From assembly GCA_900553165.1 (NCBI GenBank), contig USCN01000040.1:1-9296 (forward strand): 9,296 nt of DNA, in the 5' to 3' direction. Positions within the stretch are counted from its first letter, which is position 1. Each line of letters begins with the position of its first letter. A program made the position numbers and the translations under genes. The notes under the pieces were generated by a model, which was not told the DNA's origin, ran no database searches, and saw nothing but the letters and a program-made list of their open reading frames with translations. This DNA comes from an uncultured Collinsella sp. (GTDB taxonomy: Bacteria; Actinomycetota; Coriobacteriia; Coriobacteriales; Coriobacteriaceae). Below are positions 6,163-9,296 of this stretch, one piece after another.

Positions 6163-6208
6163 TTCTAGGTCATCTGGTTTTGCATACCACATAGCCGGCA
6201 AGAATTTT

Positions 6209-6240
6209 GGCGGGACAGTGCACTGATGCATCGTCCCGCC
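6209..6240. terminator. Hairpin between trxB and the DUF1836 gene, possible terminator
   Basis: GGCGGGAC (6209-6216) pairs perfectly with GTCCCGCC (6233-6240); TGCA at 6219-6222 and 6227-6230 can pair inside. It lies 45 bases past the trxB stop, where a terminator is expected. The sequence after the 3' arm on the minus strand is AAAATTCTT and on the plus strand ATTTAG, so the T-tract is poor in both directions. The core is the same as in the terminator at 5467-5508. Confidence 0.45.
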
Positions 6241-6285
6241 ATTTAGTTAATTGATAACAAACTTACATAAGATATATTATCGTAC

Positions 6286-7224
6286 TTATCCGTGGAGAAA
6301 TGCGTATGCTCTGGTTGCCGCTATGGCTCCATCAGAAACGGCGGTCACAACCTGACGTAAAAGCTTGGAACGGATGTCGCCAGCGGCAAATAGACCTGGC
6401 GTGCGGGTCGCCATGGATTCATCAGTCAGAATGCCGCCATCAGGCGCCAGATCGACTAGATGCTCAACAAGCTCGGTATGGGGTTGCGTCCCGGTAAAGA
6501 CAAAGATACCAAACGAGCCGGGCTCAAATGAATCGGTATGAGTCTCACCGGATGCATTGTCCTTAAAGGTAATCGTCGTTGGCATGGCTTCGCCCGAGAG
6601 CTCCACAATACTAGTTTGGTACCTAACTGAAATATTATCTTTTGCAAGAACTTTTTGAACCACACCATCGGGGGCACGGAACTGATCGCGGCGCAAAACG
6701 ATGGTCACGCTGCTGGCGATTTCTGACAAGAACAGAGCTTCCTCGCATGCCGAATTGCCACCACCGATTACAAAGACCTGTTTGCCACGGAAGAACATGC
6801 CGTCACACGTCGCGCAATACGAAACGCCACGACCGCGATACGTATCCTCGCCAGCGAAACCTGCCGGACGCGGCGTGGCACCCATGCAAGCGATAACACT
6901 CCTAGCCGTCGTATCACCAACATCGTGATGAACGGTAAACAATTTGGAGCCGGCATCGTAATCGACACCCGTCACCATGCTCCATTCAACCTGAGCCCCT
7001 AGGCCTTCTGCATGTTGTTGGAATCGCTCACCGAGTTCAGCGCCGCTCAGTAGCGGAATGCCCGGATAGTTCTCGACCTCATTGGTTGTGGCGATCTGTC
7101 CTCCCGACATGCCCTGCTCAATCACGGTCGTCGTTAGGTTGGCGCGCGCCGCGTAAATGGCTGCAGCATAGCCCGCAGGGCCGCCGCCGATAATAGCAAC
7201 ATCGATCGGCTGATGGGTAGTCAT
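6286..7224 (-). CDS. trxB: Thioredoxin reductase (NADPH, FAD-dependent)
   Basis: Cytoplasmic flavoenzyme that uses NADPH to reduce thioredoxin, supporting disulfide reduction and oxidative defence. At 312 residues it matches the low-molecular-weight bacterial type. The order is FAD-binding G-G-G-P-A-G (13-18), G-G-Q (41-43), the NADPH domain with the redox-active C-A-T-C (137-140) followed by D-G, G-G-G-N-S-A (154-159), R-R-D-Q-F-R-A (178-184), and the C-terminal FAD segment F-A-A-G-D-I (279-284) with R-Q-V-V-T-A-V-S-D-G-A. The ATG at 7224 has AGGAGGT six bases upstream; an in-frame ATG at 7299 would overlap the divergent promoter region. It is divergent from the glycolipid glycosyltransferase. 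No thioredoxin gene is in the window. Confidence 0.96.
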   Translation of the reverse strand: MTTHQPIDVAIIGGGPAGYAAAIYAARANLTTTVIEQGMSGGQIATTNEVENYPGIPLLSGAELGERFQQHAEGLGAQVEWSMVTGVDYDAGSKLFTVHHDVGDTTARSVIACMGATPRPAGFAGEDTYRGRGVSYCATCDGMFFRGKQVFVIGGGNSACEEALFLSEIASSVTIVLRRDQFRAPDGVVQKVLAKDNISVRYQTSIVELSGEAMPTTITFKDNASGETHTDSFEPGSFGIFVFTGTQPHTELVEHLVDLAPDGGILTDESMATRTPGLFAAGDIRSKLLRQVVTAVSDGAIAATRAYAFLHG

Positions 7225-7283
7225 GAAGAGACCTCCTGTCGAAAGATTGGCGTTCTTTGCGCTCATACCCAAATTTACGTGAA

Positions 7284-7296
7284 CATGACACTCATG
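7284..7296. promoter_or_regulatory. Small inverted repeat in the trxB/glycosyltransferase divergent region
   Basis: CATGA (7284-7288) and TCATG (7292-7296) flank a CAC spacer. The site lies just upstream of the TACAAT at 7300 and between two divergent genes, so it might be an operator, but five-base arms arise often by chance. Confidence 0.2.
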
Positions 7297-7299
7297 CAC

Positions 7300-7305
7300 T
7301 ACAAT
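7300..7305 (+). promoter_or_regulatory. Weak candidate -10 box TACAAT for the glycosyltransferase gene
   Basis: TACAAT, five of six to consensus, lies 37 bases before the ATG at 7342. The nearest -35-like hexamer, TTTACG at 7274-7279, is 20 bases upstream, longer than ideal. No convincing trxB promoter could be identified on the other strand. Confidence 0.3.
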
Positions 7306-7341
7306 GATAAATCGCGTAACAAAGCTGAAGGGGAGTTATCG

Positions 7342-8643
7342 ATGGATCAAATGCAGACGAGCAATTGCGCTCCCCTGCCCATGCAAGCTACTCCCCAACC
7401 GGAGCAAATGACCGTTTCACCTGCACAAAAACCCCTAGTAACCATCGTGCACGCATCGGTTGGATCGGGCCACAAAGCCGCCGCCAACGCGATTGCACAA
7501 GCATTTGACCTTATCAGCGGCACCAAGGGAATCCCTGAGGATGTTGAGATCGAAGTCCTGGATATCCTCGATTTTGGACGTATTAGGTTCGATGGTAATA
7601 AAACAGCAGCTTCGTTTACCGGCGCCACGCGTCCCATATATGACCTAACCTGGCGATACACGTTTACGGGACATCTGCTCTGGGGCGGAGGCACGGCATG
7701 GTCACGTATTATGTTCCCTGCCTTCAACGAATATGTCCGCACCCGCAGGCCCATAGCCGTGGTCGCAACACACATCACGGCGGCCAACGTCGCTGTGGGT
7801 GCCCGCGTCATCACGGGTATCGATTATCCCGTCATCTGCGTACCAACAGACTATGAAGTCGAAGGCTTTTGGCCCCACAAGGACACCGATCTGTTCTGCG
7901 TAGCCAACGAATTTATGGCCGAGACACTTCGCCCCCGTAAAGTTCCCGAGACCAAAATCCGCATTACAGGCATCCCCATTCGCGCCGGGTTTGATACGGA
8001 CTACAATCGCGAGGAAGAACTCGAGAAGTTCAATCTCCCCGCTGACAAGACCGTTGTGTTGGTGATGGCCGGTGCCAGTTTGCCTCAACCGTACGTTCGC
8101 TTTCGCGCGGAGATGGACCGCACACTCCCCTTCCTGCGCAGCTTCGAGGACATGCACTTTGTCTTTTTGCCGGGCAAGGATGAGGAATACGCCACCCGCC
8201 TCAAGACGCTCTTCGACGCCATGAAGCTCGAAAACGTCACGGTTCTGGACTACGTGGACGATATGGCAGCCCTCATGCACGGCTGCGACCTGGCAATCCT
8301 CAAATCGGGCGGACTCACTGTCACCGAATGCCTATGCGCGCATCTGCCGATGATCCTGCTGGGCAAATCATATGGTCAAGAAAAGGCCAACACCACCATG
8401 CTCACCGGAATGGGCGCCAGCATGCATGTCACCACCGCACGAGAACTCATCGTAACCCTGCGCCATCTGCACGATCATCCCGAATCACTCAAAGCCCTAC
8501 TCATCAACGGCGAAGTACTACGCCGCCCCCACGCAGCCGAAGATATAGCCATCGCAACCATGGAGCTCGTAGGCAAACCCCAAAAGCGCAAACGAGCCTT
8601 CTGCCGCTTCTACTGGGGCGGAAAACCCGCGCATATCCGCTAG
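7342..8643 (+). CDS. MGDG-synthase/UgtP-family glycosyltransferase (GT28 type)
   Basis: Probable membrane-associated enzyme that transfers a sugar from a UDP-sugar to diacylglycerol, making glycolipids or a lipoteichoic-acid-type anchor. The 433-residue protein has a polar N-terminal extension of about 30 residues. The MGDG-synthase N-domain (about 31-205) carries H-A-S-V-G-S-G-H-K-A-A-A-N (37-49) and V-P-T-D-Y-E-V-E-G-F-W (167-177). The nucleotide-sugar-binding C-domain (about 235-410) carries V-M-A-G-A-S (241-246) and K-S-G-G-L-T-V-T-E (321-329). Where UgtP has T-D-F-x-x-H-x-x-W, this protein has Glu at the His position. The ATG at 7342 follows AAGGGGAG by six bases; the in-frame ATG at 7213 would overlap the start of trxB. 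Processive UgtP, plant-type MGD, or another acceptor cannot be told apart from sequence alone. Confidence 0.82.
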   Translation: MDQMQTSNCAPLPMQATPQPEQMTVSPAQKPLVTIVHASVGSGHKAAANAIAQAFDLISGTKGIPEDVEIEVLDILDFGRIRFDGNKTAASFTGATRPIYDLTWRYTFTGHLLWGGGTAWSRIMFPAFNEYVRTRRPIAVVATHITAANVAVGARVITGIDYPVICVPTDYEVEGFWPHKDTDLFCVANEFMAETLRPRKVPETKIRITGIPIRAGFDTDYNREEELEKFNLPADKTVVLVMAGASLPQPYVRFRAEMDRTLPFLRSFEDMHFVFLPGKDEEYATRLKTLFDAMKLENVTVLDYVDDMAALMHGCDLAILKSGGLTVTECLCAHLPMILLGKSYGQEKANTTMLTGMGASMHVTTARELIVTLRHLHDHPESLKALLINGEVLRRPHAAEDIAIATMELVGKPQKRKRAFCRFYWGGKPAHIR

Positions 8644-8656
8644 CATTGGACTGTCC

Positions 8657-8760
8657 GCTTACCTGTGGGAGGCCCCTATATATCATCCCATGCTCAAACA
8701 TTCTCGCTGCGCTGCGAAACTGCGCGTGGGACGATATATAGGGGCCTCCCACAGGTAAGC
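8657..8760. repeat. 104-base near-perfect palindrome (37-bp arms)
   Basis: Arms at 8657-8693 and 8724-8760 are reverse complements at 35 of 37 positions; the outer 28 bp (GCTTACCTGTGGGAGGCC... through TATATATC) are perfect. The two differences are at 8685/8732 and 8691/8726. The 30-base centre (8694-8723) contains a smaller stem, TCGC (8704-8707) with GCGA (8714-8717). It starts 13 bases after the glycosyltransferase stop. No T-run follows on either strand. It has no visible coding content. It could be a MITE or REP-like repeat, a fold-back element, or a strong factor-assisted 3' end; I cannot decide without genome-wide copies. Confidence 0.85.
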
Positions 8761-8964
8761 TGCGTTAACGTACTAGCGGCTATACCAGATTCCCCACCAG
8801 TAGAATCTGAAAAGGGGAACCAGAAAATATAAATACAGTAAGTCGATGCGACAAAGGAGGCGTCCCTTTAGGCTTATAGGACAAAATGTGTGTCCCGATA
8901 GAACACCCGTTTCCATCCATTAATCCAGCCAGAACGGGTACGGGTCCCTGTGGTGGAGGTCCTC
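8761..8964. other. Non-coding stretch between the palindrome and the transposase, likely containing the IS end
   Basis: No credible gene is seen. It is clearly less GC-rich than the transposase to its right. It contains a 7-bp inverted repeat, CAGATTC (8786-8792) and GAATCTG (8803-8809), TTCCCC/GGGGAA (8790-8795, 8814-8819), two spaced related 17-mers (8850-8866 and 8880-8896), and an 11-base palindrome GGAGGTCCTCC (8955-8965) at the transposase stop. The downstream terminus of the insertion sequence should lie here, but it cannot be fixed without the other end. Confidence 0.5.
8850..8896. repeat. Two related 17-mers 30 bases apart, candidate transposase-binding sites or IS end
   Basis: GACAAAGGAGGCGTCCC (8850-8866) and GACAAAATGTGTGTCCC (8880-8896) share GACAAA at the start, G-T-C-C-C at the end and 12 of 17 bases overall. 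The second is itself partly symmetrical (GGACA...TGTCC, 8879-8895). Repeated motifs near the end of an insertion sequence often bind its transposase; that role is inference. Confidence 0.4.
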
Positions 8965-9296
8965 CTACACGGCCCTGTCGCCCCACTCCGGCCCTCCGTC
9001 CTCGCGCGACGGCGAGGCGGAGTAGACGCTGAACAGGAAGTCGATGTCCGCGTCGGTCGGCATCGTGGCGAGCTTCCCGCGCGCCGTCCTCGCGTCCCCC
9101 GAGTGCGCGTGGCACCACCAGAACACCGCCTTCACGCGCTTGACCGACGTCAGCCCCCGGTGGTTGCGCAGGACGGCCCTCAGCTGCGAGTTCACCCCTC
9201 CCTCGATCATGTTGTTGGTCGACGGCAGCGGGCCGGCCTTGGCCAGGGCGGGGTCGAGGTAGGTGAACAGCGTCCCCGCCGACACCAGCGACGACA
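8965..9296 (-). CDS. Transposase, C-terminal part (IS1249/IS256-like), cut by window edge
   Basis: The frame is open from the right edge of the window to a TAG at 8965-8967, giving about 110 codons of the C-terminal end; the N-terminus is outside. The diagnostic stretch is P-S-T-N-N-M-I-E-G-G-V-N-S-Q-L-R, followed by N-H-R-G-L-T and W-W-C-H-A-H-S. This resembles the end of DDE transposases of the IS1249 group in actinobacteria, in which the glutamate of I-E-G-G is the probable third catalytic residue. After it comes a short acidic tail. The region is visibly more GC-rich than the genes to its left, consistent with a mobile element. The transposase call is firm; the family name is from memory of motif patterns and less certain. 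Whether the copy is intact cannot be judged. Confidence 0.8.
   Translation of the reverse strand, partial: SSLVSAGTLFTYLDPALAKAGPLPSTNNMIEGGVNSQLRAVLRNHRGLTSVKRVKAVFWWCHAHSGDARTARGKLATMPTDADIDFLFSVYSASPSREDGGPEWGDRAV

Noticed and set aside
6133..6231. N-terminal extension of the DUF1836 protein from ATG 6231
   Set aside because: It begins inside the 6209-6240 hairpin and crosses the -10 candidate; ATG 6132 has a clear GGAGG.
7213..7341. N-terminal extension of the glycosyltransferase from ATG 7213
   Set aside because: It overlaps the divergent trxB start and its ribosome site; ATG 7342 has AAGGGGAG at ideal spacing.
8328..8741. 137-codon plus-strand frame overlapping the glycosyltransferase C-terminus
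   Set aside because: It lies out of frame within a well-supported gene and runs into the palindrome; no domain recognised.
8657..8760. Palindrome considered as a CRISPR repeat or tRNA/attenuator
   Set aside because: There is only one unit, no spacers, no cloverleaf, and no T-run, so none of these fits.
8780..9118. 112-codon open frame on the minus strand spanning the transposase end and the IS flank
   Set aside because: The first part is a shadow of the transposase in another frame, and the remainder runs through non-coding IS-end sequence without a start signal.

Overview
The window looks like a chromosomal segment from a coriobacterium (Actinomycetota), most likely Collinsella or a close relative. 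This is inferred from the moderately high GC, the actinobacterial gene set (a GarA-type FHA protein next to an FtsR-type MerR regulator), the strong GGAG/GAAAGGA ribosome binding sites, and gut-anaerobe gene types (DegV, DUF1836, a PcsB-like NlpC/P60 hydrolase). No rRNA, tRNA or CRISPR array was seen.

Layout. Bases 1-210 hold the N-terminal end of an ABC transporter ATPase on the minus strand. A 388-base divergent intergenic region (211-598) follows. It carries a 13-bp palindrome, a consensus TATAAT, and two long imperfect or perfect inverted repeats in the probable leader of the next gene. Bases 599-4417 form a compact plus-strand run, probably one operon: a CDP-alcohol phosphatidyltransferase (pgsA-type), a GarA/OdhI-like FHA protein, an FtsR-like MerR regulator, adenine phosphoribosyltransferase (apt), and a secreted coiled-coil NlpC/P60 peptidoglycan hydrolase. 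A hairpin terminator closes it. A monocistronic DegV fatty-acid-binding protein (4582-5448) follows, preceded by a perfect 12-bp inverted repeat and a TATAAT. Its strong terminator also serves the convergent DUF1836 regulator (5521-6132, minus). Thioredoxin reductase (6286-7224, minus) is divergent from an MGDG-synthase/UgtP-family glycolipid glycosyltransferase (7342-8643, plus). The right end (8657-8760) is a striking 104-base near-perfect palindrome, then an AT-richer stretch with short spaced repeats, then a GC-rich 3' end of an insertion-sequence transposase (8965 to beyond the window, minus).

How the genes fit together. The 599-4417 block joins phospholipid synthesis, a phospho-threonine switch protein, a cell-division-linked regulator, purine salvage and a cell-wall hydrolase, so it reads as a growth and envelope cluster. 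The pgsA...garA-ftsR order recalls the Rv1822...Rv1827-Rv1828 region of Mycobacterium tuberculosis. DegV (fatty-acid binding) and the glycolipid synthase extend the membrane-lipid theme. I see no obviously new defence or biosynthetic system. The most unusual signals are non-coding: the long palindrome at 8657-8760, the paired leader inverted repeats at 414-538, and the spaced repeats beside the transposase.
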